Part shown: positions 34,083 through 46,700 of the stretch, piece after piece
Layout of the letters: each line of letters starts with the position of its first letter
Numbering within the stretch: position 1 is the stretch's first letter
From: Schistosoma mansoni
Taxonomy: Eukaryota; Platyhelminthes; Trematoda; Strigeidida; Schistosomatidae
Assembly (NCBI RefSeq): GCF_000237925.1
Contig: NC_031500.1
Coordinates: 7,127,254 to 7,191,253, forward strand
Direction of reading: 5' to 3'
DNA: 64,000 bases
The notes under the pieces: generated by a model
The model's input: only the letters and a program-made list of their open reading frames with translations
The model's database searches: none
What the model was told of the DNA's origin: nothing
Made by a program: the position numbers and the translations under genes

Positions 34083-36689
34083 AAATTAATCGGAATTTGT
34101 ATTGTAGTACCATGTTTCATGTTTTTGTACCTGCTAAATGTATTCGATTTGTGTGAAATAATTGGTAACCGTTTAAAAATGATTATTTGCTATTTTATTG
34201 CAAACAGTTTATTTTCAAGCTGGAACGATACCAGACCTTCGTAGAGTTTTACTAGGAAGCCAAGGCTTTTATAATGGGATGCAAAAGTTAGTGCCAACCA
34301 GTTGCAGTAGTATGAGGAACCAATGGAGGAATATGTTATGTTTAGGAACTCACTGGAGTTAAATATTCTGATCAATAAATTTGAAAGAAACATGAAGGCT
34401 GCTAACTGGTTGGTTGTAGAGTTTGAAAGAAGAAAGGCCATAATGAGTTGATTCACATAGAAACTGCAGAGGGATAACGCTGGAAATTCATGGAGCATAA
34501 TGAGAATAAATGTTTGTTACTCTTTATTTCAAAACTTTGAAATCAACATGTGACAATGAGCAAAGAAACCTTAAAATATATATTCACTGTACAAAACATT
34601 TGAAAGCAGAAATGTACAAGCGTGGTTGACATTACAGTCTGCTGATACAGTTGAGCTGAAACATATATTCATAATTCTAGTATTAATTTGATTCAATTAC
34701 GTAATTCGTAGAGATGATAATTACTTTAAGGTATTCTCATATATCTAGAGATGATAACTTTTCAAATTATTCTCATATATCTGGATAATCATTAAGGAGA
34801 AGAGATAACTGAAGATTTGTGTCGTCGTGGTTTCAAGCGACTCACAAGTAACTAAATCTCTGGTTAAAAAGGAAGGAAATAATTATGACTGAGGTTTCAT
34901 CTCAAACACAACAGTTGAAATTTTTAGGTTATCTTTGGTTTGGCAAACAGCCGGACTATCACCTGATGGTTTCATTGAGGACCTTTACTTAATTCCAATT
35001 TAAATTGTTCAGGAATTTCGCATATCTCTTTTGAGGATTGGATTAATGGAATTATTCCTCATTAGCTCAATGGCTTCTTGTAATTATCATACAGGAAAAT
35101 TCTGGTTTTAAATACACATACGATCAGAGTTACGTAACATGTCCTGACAACTAGTCATAGGCATATTTCAAAATGAGACTGCTTTATATGAAACTGTAGT
35201 GAACAAGATCACGAGCAGGAACAATCGAATGTATTGGAGCACAAAAATACTGAATATCTCACTAAAATTTGACAACCATACAGTAAACAGTTAATTTGCA
35301 AACTATCAATCAATTGTCTCAATCTTGACCGTTCCTTCTGCAAATATCAGTCCATCGTTTCCGATTATTATTGTTCATGCATTTTTATACCAATTGCGTT
35401 TCGTTCCCGTTCTTTCGTTGTCGATCTACTGAAATACATTCAGTCCCCGCCCATCATTATATACTACTTATGTGGATATAAGTAACCCACACCACAAAAC
35501 CTTATAAAGAACGAACTTGTAACAATATGATGTGAGGATACCTGTTGAAAATGTCTGCATATGTTCTTAAGTAGCCCAGTGTAATAATCTTCCCTGATTA
35601 GTATGTTTTAGCACTACGCTTCGCTTGACACAAATAAGCTGAAAAAAACGAATACACCTTCTGTAGAATTTAGATTAGAGACTTCCGGATCCGTTGTCTA
35701 GATTTGATTGGTTTAAAATGAACCAAAGAGATTAGGGCTTGCACTGAGCACATCTGGATTTTATCTTGCTAACAACAGGGCAGCAGGAACATAACACAAT
35801 ATCTATGATTAAGTCATTTGGCAGATTTTCAGCCAAACCTAGAAGCGAAACTATTAATATCTTTCTCTAATGTAACTGTTTCAAACACCTAGATTACAAC
35901 TAATTAGGCATTTTTCTTACAGACTTTTAAAATAACGGTGTTATTGATAACCAAATACGTGTTTCATGAGTTTTGTAACCAAAATAACCAAGCAATCGAG
36001 GTCTCTTTTGTCTTTCCTCTCAAGATTTCCGTCTGGGGTCCAAAAATTGCATATTAGCGACGGTCTGCAAACTGGTTAAAAACTCGCTATTGTAATACAT
36101 CGGTGTATCTGATTTAGTTCGAAATAATTAATGTTTCTGATAAGGATACTTTGAAAATTAAAAAAATAACGAGCAATACGAAGAATGAATTTCAACTATC
36201 AGTGAAAATTGGTCGATTCATTTAAATCAAATTTATAAACTTCAGAAGATAATATTTCAGATGAAAAATGAATAAGTCGCATGATGCTATACTGTTTAAG
36301 CTCGACAATTCTCATCCCCCTTTCACATTGCTCTGAACACTAAATATATTTAATAAGTGAAATTCGGTTTTCATAGAAAACTGACATCAGCTATAGATCT
36401 ACTGAAAACGATGGAACATTGAATTATTTTGGACTAATCATTAATTAGCATCCACGACACCTTGGCTGGGTTGAACCAAGGAATTTGAGGTTTGGCAGTG
36501 AGAAGAGTCATCTTGGGTTCTGATTCAATGGCTTGCCGCTTGTAGCAAGGCCCAAAACTCAGGCGTTAAATCCAGTGTGATGGAGTGAGTAAACACTTGA
36601 AGTTTTCCAAACGTGGAAGAAATAGTTGTCTAATATCTAACAGTTCCCAATAAATATTACACCTCCCCTCAATATCAATCAGTAATATA
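34083..36689. other. AT-rich intergenic region
   Basis: No gene is recognised downstream of the stop at 34082. A two-unit tandem duplication lies at 34709-34781. The 102-codon minus-strand frame at 34190-34498 shows no motif. Confidence 0.45.
34709..34781 (+). repeat. Two-unit tandem duplication (37 and 36 bp)
   Basis: Units begin TAGAGATGATAA and end ATTCTCATATATC, with several internal differences. Confidence 0.7.
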
Positions 36690-36950
36690 AAATCTAGAAC
36701 CTGACACATTTGCATCGGTTCAAATTGGCACACCATATTAGCACTTACTTACTTACGCCTGTTACTCCTCGTAGAAGCATAGGCTGCCGACCGAAATTCT
36801 CTAACCTAACACAGAAAGATAGAATTGTCAAGACGAATTCCATAGCACTTAAAGTAGTAACGGTATCGTTAGTAGCAGGAAAGATTAGATGTAGATAAAA
36901 AAGAAACCTAAAGTATGGGGAAAGACAAGCAACGAACTCATCTCCGCTAT
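36690..36950 (+). repeat. Diverged copy of the 890-1540 repeat with an RTE insert
   Basis: GTTCAAATTGGCACACCATATTAGCAC parallels 945-971. A piece of RTE 3' end then interrupts it (36752-36812), and similarity resumes weakly (TTGTC, CCATAG, AAGTAGTAA). The ends are uncertain. Confidence 0.35.
36752..36812 (-). mobile_element. RTE-clade LINE, short 3' end fragment
   Basis: The plus-strand block CGCCTGTTACTCCTCGTAG and the following CATAGGCTGCCGACC match the 3' end at 7757 in the same order. A few tens of bases remain. Confidence 0.6.
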
Positions 36951-37265
36951 TCTCCATGATTTTAAGCAATTTTTGGAAACTTCAAATATGTGGATTATTC
37001 TCAGTTATGTTACCTAAATTTGAGTTACAACTTGATTATATGTTCTATTCCGAAAAAAACAGCTAAAATAAAAAAAGAATTTGAGATAAACCATTCCAAA
37101 TTTATCTGAAACTCCAAACTGCATAAAACTTGAAGATTAGCTTCGAATACAGTCAAGTTGACGAATGTAAAACATTTCCATTTTAAGAAAATACCGCCAA
37201 AATTTCATGAAATTAAAAAAAAATATTGATAGTAATATTTTTTTGTTTATCAAATTTTATAAACA

Positions 37266-37617
37266 TGTGGTGGCGTCGAGTCGAGGATGGACTATGATCA
37301 CCACTACAATTCGAATACGCTCCCAGAAACGACTTGGTCCCTTCGATAACTCGCAAACCAGAAGGCTTTAATTAGTCCAGATAAAGTGTATTTATTGGCG
37401 ATCTCGTGGTGTAGAAAGAATACCGAGACGTGCCAACGAATACAGGCAAAATGGGCAGAGCGTACGAAAGTTCGAACCAAACAAGCGGATGGCGGAACAA
37501 GAAGTGAGTTTGATACAGTTAAACAAGTACAGTAAAACAATCGCTGGTACAATTGGTTACTATAATAATAATTGTTTCTATTATTCGTGTTCTAGTCGAG
37601 ACAAGCCGGTCACTACA
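37266..37617. mobile_element. Solo LTR, Ty3/Gypsy-like
   Basis: A 352-bp unit starting TGTGGTG and ending CACTACA (short inverted ends, TG...CA), flanked by AACA on both sides (37262-37265 and 37618-37621). Composition is distinct from the flanks. No internal region is present, so it is a fossil left by recombination between two LTRs. The Gypsy assignment rests on length and the 4-bp duplication; the orientation is not decided. Confidence 0.55.
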
Positions 37618-37621
37618 AACA

Positions 37622-38960
37622 TATCAATAACTAGGCTTACTGTAAGAAAACAAACAACAATTGAAATCGATATGTGCTATTTTCACTATTCAATAATAAT
37701 CAATCAAAATAAGTAATTAAATCGTGGGTGGCTTTTGATAAATAAGTTTCATCATTATTGTTTACCTAACCAAGTGTACGCCTATATTATGATATTGATC
37801 TATGTAAATATATAACATAATCAAAATGAATCATTTGATTGACCTATAGTTTGAAATACTAATGATTTAATTATTACTCACCAAATTGACTTATACACAT
37901 ACTTTTCTGAGTATATATATGAATATTATAAACTGTGGTGTGTTCTAGTGATGTCAATAGATATAAGTTGTATGTATCATCAATCGAAAATGAAATACCT
38001 GGCAGTGAAAGGTTAAGATCGAAGAAAAGAGAATGGTTGCTATGGAAATGAAGGAACGGTGAAGTCTGAGACGATTGATTGGTATTTTGCAAACGAAGTA
38101 TTCACTGTACGTTTCTCAGATTTTACTAAGAGATTCTGTAATTTTGTGTTCAATTACATTCGATGGTCCTCACTTGTGTTCTCGTTCACTACAAAACGGA
38201 TATTTATACAATGTAATTTTTAATAACAACCGTAAAGCTATTTTGCACTATGTTCTAATAAATACTGTGATTACTTTGATAGTCACAGAATATAAAATGT
38301 TTACCAGCAGTATTATATAACTCTTGCAAATATTACTGCTTACCAATAGATTCTAGACTGTTTTTGTCAATCCATGGTAGCCACAGACATTCGTGTTCAG
38401 TTACTTAAACCAGTAAAACAAGTCTTTTACAACTATATTAAATATTCATCACAGTTATGCTTAGAATTTATATGCTTATAAAACTTTCCACAACATAGTT
38501 ACATATATCTTCACACTGGTTAAAGTATGCTTAATTTATCAATTGTGTTGATAGATTATTTCGAATTGATAAGTAGATGCTAATTCTTTTGAAGGGTCCT
38601 TTAGTAGTATCTTACGATGCGTTATTTCTCAGATAATCCATAGATGATACAGTTTGCTAGCAAATGATGTTGAACGATTACTATAACTATTCTTAAAATC
38701 CCAAAAAGATGAAAAAGGACCATGAATTCCTTTAAACCAGTCAGCTTTTTTTTAAAAGATCCCTAGAAATCAAGATACTGATATACTTATGTCTCTCTCT
38801 ATGTTGATTGGTGGAATATCCAAGTTTCTGATCATTTTTCAACTTTTCAAAAAAGTTATAGAATCACATACACACTACTTGATTTATGCAGTAAAATAGG
38901 TTTTAGGGATTAACCCGTCCTTCTTTAAACACAGAGTGTTGTGACTTTAAAAGCCGCAAG
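37622..38960. other. AT-rich intergenic region
   Basis: Nothing recognised on either strand. Confidence 0.45.
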
Positions 38961-38965
38961 TTGAA

Positions 38966-39437
38966 GAACACAGCGGTCACCCCCATACGGTAAAGAAATA
39001 TCAAAAGAAATTAAGAGGATTCTAAACAAACATAATATAAGTGTATTTTCGGGCCAGTGAAACCATAAGATCCCCGAAAAGTTAAGGATAGGTTTCCAAA
39101 GTAAGAACAGCAGAATGTTCTTTATGAGATCAACTGTCAAGATTGCAATGCAGCTTACGTGGGAGAAACATCTAAACAATTGAATGTGAGGATCAGGGAA
39201 CACAAACAGTGTTTGAGACATGTTCCCAAATCCTCAGTGTATCTAAATAAACATGAGAAAAGGTCGGTGATAGCGTTACATGAGTTACGAACAGGACACA
39301 AGATCAACTTCGAAGGGACCAAAATACCTCAGAAAGGGTTTAGCATGCATAAAGAAAGACTGATAGCAGATGCGTTTTATATATGGGCTAAGAATATCCT
39401 AAATAGAAAAGGTAGTATTCAAACACCCAACTCTTGA
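38966..39437 (+). mobile_element. Penelope-like element, GIY-YIG endonuclease fragment
   Basis: The linker motif PYGKEISKEIKRILNKHNI is followed by VLYEINCQDCNAAYVGETSKQL. The Cys pair before AYVGET is the signature of Penelope-like GIY-YIG domains. It continues with RIREHKQC, SVIALHELRTGHKINFEGTKI and RLIADAFYIW...NILNRKGSI. The catalytic-type residues of the YVGET, R and EH motifs are present. The reverse transcriptase part is missing and the fragment is broken. Confidence 0.85.
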
Positions 39438-39538
39438 AATATGACGATTAACGAGTAATTAGATCCTATTTCTATCCAACCAGTTTATTCCACATGCATC
39501 GTTGTTCTGACGGAAATAAATTTGAATATTTTATCACA

Positions 39539-39553
39539 ACTATGTACGTAATG
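39539..39553 (+). repeat. Target-site duplication, left
   Basis: ACTATGTACGTAATG, repeated exactly at 39779-39793. Confidence 0.85.
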
Positions 39554-39778
39554 AATTCATTCAGTATTGTTTGTTTGAATCACCCCATCGCACAAGGAAG
39601 TGGCTATCAGGACTCAGTGGCCGAGTGGATAACGCGATGGCGTTTGAAGCGAGGGTACTGGGTTCGAGTCCCAGAGTGAACATCAACTCTGAGATGCAGG
39701 TACATCCAGCTGACGAGTCCCAAATAGGACGAAACGCGCGTCCTGGATTCCACTGCTAGCCACTATCCATCTCTGCTT
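39554..39778 (+). mobile_element. SM-alpha-type SINE with hammerhead, full-length
   Basis: A 225-bp element bracketed by a 15-bp target duplication. It has box A-like GTGGCCGAGTGG (about 39618) and box B GGTTCGAGTCC (39661-39671), the internal RNA polymerase III promoter of a tRNA-derived SINE. The 3' half encodes a hammerhead ribozyme. Of all SINE copies in the window it is the only one with complete core and target duplications. Confidence 0.9.
39692..39757 (+). ncRNA. Hammerhead ribozyme, core intact
   Basis: CTGACGA (39710-39716), stem II GTCC-CAAATA-GGAC (39717-39730) and GAAA (39731-39734) are all present. A very short stem III ACGC/GCGT leads to GTC, with cleavage predicted after 39742. 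Stem I pairs ATCCAG with CTGGAT and GCAG with CTGC around a GTAC/TCCA bulge, as in the published schistosome SM-alpha ribozyme, where the short stem III is known to favour dimers. Confidence 0.88.
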
Positions 39779-39793
39779 ACTATGTACGTAATG
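39779..39793 (+). repeat. Target-site duplication, right
   Basis: ACTATGTACGTAATG, exact match to 39539-39553. Confidence 0.85.
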
Positions 39794-39863
39794 GTTCTCG
39801 TTTTGCATACACATCGACGTTTCAAAAGATATTTTCAATTTGCATTTTTATTCTTACTTCTAA

Positions 39864-40005
39864 TAAAAACAAATTAATACTTAGAATCAACTATTAATAA
39901 CTGAAACTTACACATATACGCACACACTGTCACTCAATCATCTATATTTATTTGTTTTCACGGTGTGAACTATTCGTGGATTGGTCGAAGTAAGACATTA
40001 ACACT
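39864..40005 (+). repeat. Direct repeat flanking a SINE, left unit
   Basis: AAACAAATTAATACTTAGAATC and AACTTACACATA-type blocks recur in order at 40187-40325. The units differ at many positions. Confidence 0.45.
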
Positions 40006-40017
40006 GTTGGATACGGG

Positions 40018-40165
40018 ATCAGTGGTCTAGAGGTTAAGCGTTCGCGCTCAAGACCGAGGGTCCTGAGTTCGGACCCCTGGAGAGGGGTCGTGGATGTGCA
40101 CTGCTGGGGTGTCCAACACTAGGGCGAAACGATCGTCCAGGTTTTCCATGGTAGTCTTGTTCTAA
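40018..40165 (+). mobile_element. tRNA-derived SINE with mutated hammerhead (family B)
   Basis: Box A-like TGGTCTAGAGGTTAAGCG and box B-like GAGTTCGGACCCC are present. The tail reads CTGCTGGGGTGTCC...GGGCGAAACGATCGTCCAGG. GAAA is kept, but the first core strand reads CTGGGGT where CTGANGA is needed, so cleavage is unlikely. Confidence 0.75.
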
Positions 40166-40186
40166 CCAACTCATGAATCCAACTAT

Positions 40187-40325
40187 TAAACAAATTAACA
40201 CCTAAAATCAACTAGTTATAGCATAAACTTACACATACACATGCATATATTTACACATTTGTCTATTTTCGCATGATTCACATGTATATGACTTATGTTG
40301 TCCTACTTAGTAAAATTAACATCTG
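40187..40325 (+). repeat. Direct repeat flanking a SINE, right unit
   Basis: Collinear with 39864-40005 (AAACAAATTAACACCTAAAATC, then CTTACACATACAC). It lies directly after the SINE. Confidence 0.45.
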
Positions 40326-42160
40326 AATATGATTAGAATAGATTTGCCCCCTAATGAAGTTCAGATAAGTTTGCTGGACAAAATGTTGGGATTATTCTAA
40401 ATCTAATGGTTAAGATTAGTTCATATACAATTTCACCAAACAATGTTTTCTCTATACTCAGCGCCCAATTCCTGTTAACATATTTGTTCATATATTGACG
40501 AATATTCGTATAAACACAAAGATGATTCTGATAAGCATCAATAGGTTGTTTTAGCAACATAATTGAAATTTTAGTGTGATTCAGGAGGTAAGCGTTACCA
40601 ATTCATCTATTTATAAATAATCTTGCAAAACCAATAAAAGGTTGATGCAAATTATGTCCAACACTTGAACTAAACGCTTTATTTTGAGCATATTTTTTAT
40701 ATAATTCTCGACAATGGTTATGGATTTATCTAGTGTCAATGAAATTCCTCTAATAGACAAATTATATGCAAACTCTCAATACTTAAATGAATATTCCAAG
40801 CAAGCGAATTCAACGTATTTCCTAAAATACGAAGTGACTTTATTCACAATAATAACTTCGATTCAAAATCCAAAAATATAGAAAGAAGCGGGAAAACATA
40901 GTTCTATCTGACAGGGAAATTCTTCATGATTTTGAATGAGATTTAACTCAACTTTTTAAAACTCTTTGCTGATACTGGTTTTTCTTAACTTTAACTGATT
41001 CGTAATCTATCACACGTAACTGTCTGAAATGCTTTAAGATATATCTTAATATTACATTTTGTGAAATGTATTCTAATTTACACAAAATCAGTTATTATTG
41101 TGTTTCTTAGGCCATACTCAACGGAAAAGCTTTTCACCTTTGTTACTGAAAGCAATACGTAACTGAAATCCAGACATTTTTGAAACCACAGAAGGTCAGT
41201 TTAGTAGTAGAAATTACTTTTTCACTGTTTTGATTTCATAACTTATATGATTACACAAGTAAAATACTAGATAAAAACGTACAGCAATGTATCAATTTCA
41301 ATGACCATATTACCAGGATATTTTAGTTACAAAGTGAAATCTATAGTTGACTGACTGTTATTTCTGACCAGTAAAAAGATCAGAACAACAATGAGTCGAA
41401 AGATAGCTTATAACTACAACCATATTAAGATACCATAAAACTGTTCTCTCATAAATATTCAGTTAAGATATAAAAATTAATTACCTAGAGAATAACTACC
41501 AAAGAAATACATCAATATTAGAGTTACTAGTTGTGAAATCGGACGACCATGATTAACATTCTACGACCACCATCAATCCTCTCCAGATTACAGTTTTGCC
41601 TTGATATTAAATCTCAACAAGCATGAAACCTAGATTCATGACATTACGTTAACTGATTTCAACTGTCTAACACAAAGTATTTATTGACGCTTATACAAAT
41701 TCTGAGCACAAACTATTTATGTTAGATTTACGCAACACGGCCAACATTTCAGGAATGATTGAATAAATTAGCCCCATTGTTTCGTTTTCATATTTAAATC
41801 TACAGTGGACATTCACGACCCCATTGAAAACCAGATGTCCTGCATTTGCAATACTAGTATGTTCAGTGAATTGTATGACGAGCACTCAAACCCTTTGGTA
41901 ATATCTGTCATACACGAGATAGTTGGACACTTCCATTCATGGATCTTCTCCTAAACTTTAGGAATTGTCAGAGATAGTCACCGATGAGCATATGCATATC
42001 ATTAGTACGAATGATAAAAATACCACTACGAATTGAGAAATCTCTACAAATCAAATATTTGCATGTTTACTTGTTTGTTTATTATTAGTGGTAGTGAATA
42101 AGTATTTATCAAAACTATTCATTTGCTTATCAGTTAACTAATACGTCACCGCATGTAGCT
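40326..42160. other. AT-rich intergenic region
   Basis: Nothing recognised. The minus-strand frame at 41691-41885 has no family motif. Confidence 0.45.
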
Positions 42161-42164
42161 CTTC

Positions 42165-43742
42165 CTTCTAGAGTTACTGCCAGTTCCAAGCCCGAGTAAA
42201 GGAGGAAATTAGGCATAGGGTCGGCAACCCCATCCCATAGAAAATAACCTTGCTAAAAAACGCCAACCAGAATAAACAAATTAAATCATTTAAACTCTGC
42301 CCTCCGAGTTGAAGGGAGAATTACAACACCTCATGATGAAAGCCGAGATTCTTCGGAAGTCACGAGGCCGATGCTCCTTCTAACAACCAGAGCAACAATT
42401 TTTATAGGTACATGAAATGTTCGGACAATGTAGGAGACCGGGAGGATCAATCAAATGGCTGAGGAAATGAGGAGATACAACTTGATGGTTTACGGAACCA
42501 GTGAAAACCATTGAAACGAAGCTGGACAGAAGAGATTAGATTCGAGAGAGGTTCTACTGTACTCTGGACACGAAGAGGAAAATGCTTCACACACTCAGGG
42601 AGTTACTCTGGTGCTGTCTAGAGAAGTATATTAAGCACTCATACTATAGAAACCTCATAGATTCAGAATCATTAAAGCATCATTCAAAACAAAGTAGGAA
42701 GGAGTTGCAATGAATTGTATCAAGTGTTATACACCCACCAATGATAGAAATGAGGAGGATAACGGTCAGTTTTGCGAGAGGCTGCAATCGATCATAGAGA
42801 GGTGCTCAGGAAAACACCTGACCATCCCGATAGGAGGTCTAAACACTAAAGTTGGAATGAAAAACAACGGTCATGAAGATGTCATAGAACGACATGAACA
42901 GAGAGAAAGGAACGAGAATGGTTGTGGCCAAGATGAAACTGGAGCTAAAGAAACACTAGACAACTAGAGAAACAGAAGCACAAAGGTTCAATACAGCCTT
43001 CCTTCAAGATACTGATAAACTCAACGAATTTAAGATAACTCTCAACAACAGGTTCCAAGCCTTACAGGATCTACAGAAAGAAGAAACTACGATGGAGGAC
43101 AACTGGAAAGGGATCACAGAATTCGTCAATATACATCAACTTCATTGACTATGAGAAGGCGTTTGACAGTGTGGACAGGAGAACATTATGGAAACTTCTT
43201 CGACACTATGGAGTTCCTCGAAAGATTGTCAACATTATCCGGAACTCATACGACGGACTTCAGTGTAAAGTTGTGCATAGAGGACAGCTCACAGATGCAT
43301 TCCCAGTAAAGACTGGAGTCAGGCAAGGTCGTCTACTCTCACCTTCCTCTTTCTTCTGGTGATTGACTGGATTATGAAAACCTCGACATCTGACGGGAAG
43401 CATGGAATACAATGGACTTCTCAGAATCAATTGGACGATTCGGACTTCGCAGATGACCTAGCCCTCCTATCTCATACACACGAACAAATACAGACGAAGA
43501 CAGCAAATGTAGCAGCAGCCTCTGCATCAGTAGACCTCAATATACACAAAGGAAAAACCAAGATTCTCAAATACAACTCGGAGAACTCCAAGTCAATCAC
43601 ACTTGATGGAGAAACTCTGAGGGAGGTGGAAACATTCACGTACCTGGAAAGCATCATTGATGAAAAAGGAGGATCTGATGCAGACGTAAAGGCGAAGATT
43701 GGAAAAGCAAAGACAACATTCCTACAGTTGAAGAACATATGA
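42165..43742 (+). mobile_element. RTE-clade LINE with internal deletion
   Basis: It carries the 5' region (TTACTGCCAG...CAACCCCATCCCATAG). The endonuclease remnant includes HEEENASHTQGV and the frame 42710-42967 with IKCYTPTND, LNTKVGMKNNGHEDVIERH. A deletion then joins linker sequence to the reverse transcriptase palm (YINFIDYEKAFDSVDRRTLWKLLRHYGV). The frames 43171-43362 (TGVRQGRLLSP) and 43359-43742 (DSDFADDLALLSH, the catalytic FADD box, then TFTYLESIIDEKGG and KIGKAKTTFLQLKNI) follow. It ends abruptly at 43742 without the C-terminus. It has a few frameshifts and stops and is the best-preserved RTE copy here. Confidence 0.88.
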
Positions 43743-46700
43743 ATTAGTCAATCATGTGAATTAGTTAGAAACCAGTAAATGGTTGTACTTCGAAATACTT
43801 CATTCACAATTTATGATTAGTTGACTAGATAAGTAGCGAATAAATGTATGGTAATAATGAAAATTTTATCAAAAAAACTTATTATCCTAGTAACTCTTGG
43901 TCAGATTTTTTATGAGTTCATGCTGATTTGTAATGGATATATTCCATCAGTGTCAGAAAGCGTATTTATAAAAACTCAGCTACAGTCGTATAATGAAGGG
44001 GTTTCGAAGTAAATACTATTACAGTTCTAAAGTACACATGATGGTTGAATTTTCGTCCCATTGAAATAGCACTGTTAATGACCATTTCTTGAACGTACAC
44101 TAAGTTACTCAATATAAACTTATGGATTACTCATTTGAGTTAGTGGCAGCAAGAAATATATCACGTTGCATTCTTAATTTTCTTTTGTGTTAAGGGGTAG
44201 GCGATAATCCAGGTAGTATAAACTCGATATGTTTTTCAATATACTTATTAGGATGTTCGGTTGGATTATGTAAGAGTTCAAAAGTACATAACAGTTATGA
44301 TGACCAGAGGTCTTTACTCAATCAGAAGACGAATTGTTGAAGGTTGAGTAAATTGTACATAATGTTCAGTTATTTGAACAGGTGATTAAACCATACCTAA
44401 TATGCAATAGATAAAGATCGACTTATGATAAATACCATATAAAATGATTCTAGCTAACATTTTATTATTCAGGTTATTCGACAAAACGGTTTTTTAGTTT
44501 TACTCCTTCAATATCACCTTGCACCGTTTCTGGCTATTACGTATTGACATGATTTAACAATGCTACATAGCTGAACCAAAAAAGATACAAACGGTGACCT
44601 TTAGTAATGATGAATGACAACAATTTGAATAAATAAGTAGAGAATATCTAAGTAGAGGGGTTGGGAAGCTTAGGATTTATAAGAATTTGTTTTCTGTTAT
44701 GATGGAGTAGGAGTGACAATACAAATCCAAAACACGTGGAATGCTCAACCGTTCTGATGCAAATTAATGATAAAGGAGAGTCTTGAATAAATCATATTAT
44801 ATATCATATTAGCATTCTTGCAGTGTTAAACTAGTCAGATATCCTTCAGATAGTTGTCCCAGTTTTTGAGTGATTTTGCAAATATGTCGAAGTCAGTATG
44901 TGGTCGTCTGGAAAACTACTTACGGCTTTATAAAGAATTATTAAAGAAACTAACCTAGACTCAAGTGTTGAAAATCTTGATTTTAAGGCTGGAAAGCTGA
45001 TCGTAAACATTGGCGAATTTATTAGCAATTTACAAATACATTCTTTATTACTTCTTTTTTAAGAGGAATTTTCTGAACTATACCTTTAAATTAACTCATT
45101 GACCAGTAGGCGGCACAAATATTTTAAGGTCATTTTAAGATCGCTGGAAGTTGACGTAGTGTTGTTTCATCAGCATTGCAAACAAATAAACTTATTAACA
45201 CTTGCTCGTACAAATTATCATTCAAGTATTAATATATTGATTTAAGGGAACATTAAATTTTTCGGTTTTTAGTAAAGTCACATTAGTAGATCAAGTATTA
45301 ATCGACAACTTACAAACACTACATAAAACTATACAGTGTACTCAGATTTTCATAATTATATGATTCGGTTCTGAGATCAGTTGGTATATATTAGGATGGT
45401 TTTGAAATGGTGACGGATAATGTATGAAATTTATTTCATGAATACATTCTATACATCAATATGTGAAAGACTGCTGATAGACAGAGGACAGGTCATTATG
45501 AAAGCACCAGAACCATATTATCACTTTTTATTTAGTGAAATATACAACACTGAAATAGTTTTAATAGAAAATCTATACGATTAAAAAGAATTCGATGGTT
45601 GAAACTGAATAGATCTGGTTCACAAAAAGACTCAAACAGACAGTCACATTTATTCAAAATTTATATAATGTGTGTTGAAGACATTATCACTAAGATTAAC
45701 AGGTGTTCCCGGTCGATCAATCCTTCTCTGGCTTATATAGTCAGGTTAGTAGATGGTCAACGTGTAACCCTCATGCAAACTGTATCTTTAGAATAAAACT
45801 TCAAATATGATAGTGAACCTATTGCTTTCATTAATCCGTCATATGAAAATTCGCCAATAAAAAAGAGCTATTCACCTCAAATAGCATACAATCGGAAACA
45901 TATTGATCATAAATAAGATGAAAGAATAAAATGATCAAATTTGACCCAATAATATATTTATCACACTCATGTACAAAGTAATTTAAAGGAATATAAAAGA
46001 ATTCTAAACAACAATTAAGTAAGGGATGTTTGTGAACAGTGAGAAAAAGAAGTGTGGTGCATACATGTAAAAGAAAATAAACAAATTGTTCATGTATATA
46101 CGAAAAAAATACCTAATGCAACAAGTAATATATGTGCAATGATGGTGTCAACGGATTTAAAACTCCTCTGTATTTAAATGACGATATGCCACTTTACTAT
46201 TCATATCAATTCTACTGATACGAGAACGTGAACAACACCCACCGTATATATTGTACAATATATGCTAAAACATGTAAAATATACAGTTCAAGGATAAACA
46301 AATAAACAATATTATTTATTCAATTGGCAGGGTAATTATTACAATAAAAAAGAAACAAGAATTATTTTTATAAATATTAGATCTAATAATAAGTCAGGCG
46401 CATTACGAAGGACATCATTTAAAGAACACTCAGCGAAGGTTAGACAGTTATTTTTGCCTAGGTTGATTAACAGCCTCATGTCGTGCTCATTAACCACTCC
46501 ACACGAAATCTAACTCACGAGCATCAGATTTAGCTGCAAATACAGTCACTTCAGGTTACTGAGTTGATATTCAGCGGTCTATCTATCCAAATTTAGCCAA
46601 ATTGTTATATAGCGCGAAAAATATTCGGTGCTATTAGTGGATAACTACTTCATTAGCGAAGTGGTTTAAGTTACAGAGATGGATTGGAACTCAGTGATAA

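Noticed and set aside
34190-34498. 102-codon minus-strand membrane protein
   Set aside because: Hydrophobic only because of base composition; no conserved pattern or exon structure.
39613-39685. tRNA gene
   Set aside because: Box A and box B are present, but there is no proper cloverleaf. The unit is part of a SINE with a hammerhead tail and target duplications.
41691-41885. 64-codon minus-strand exon
   Set aside because: It reads plausibly, but splice sites and homology are lacking.
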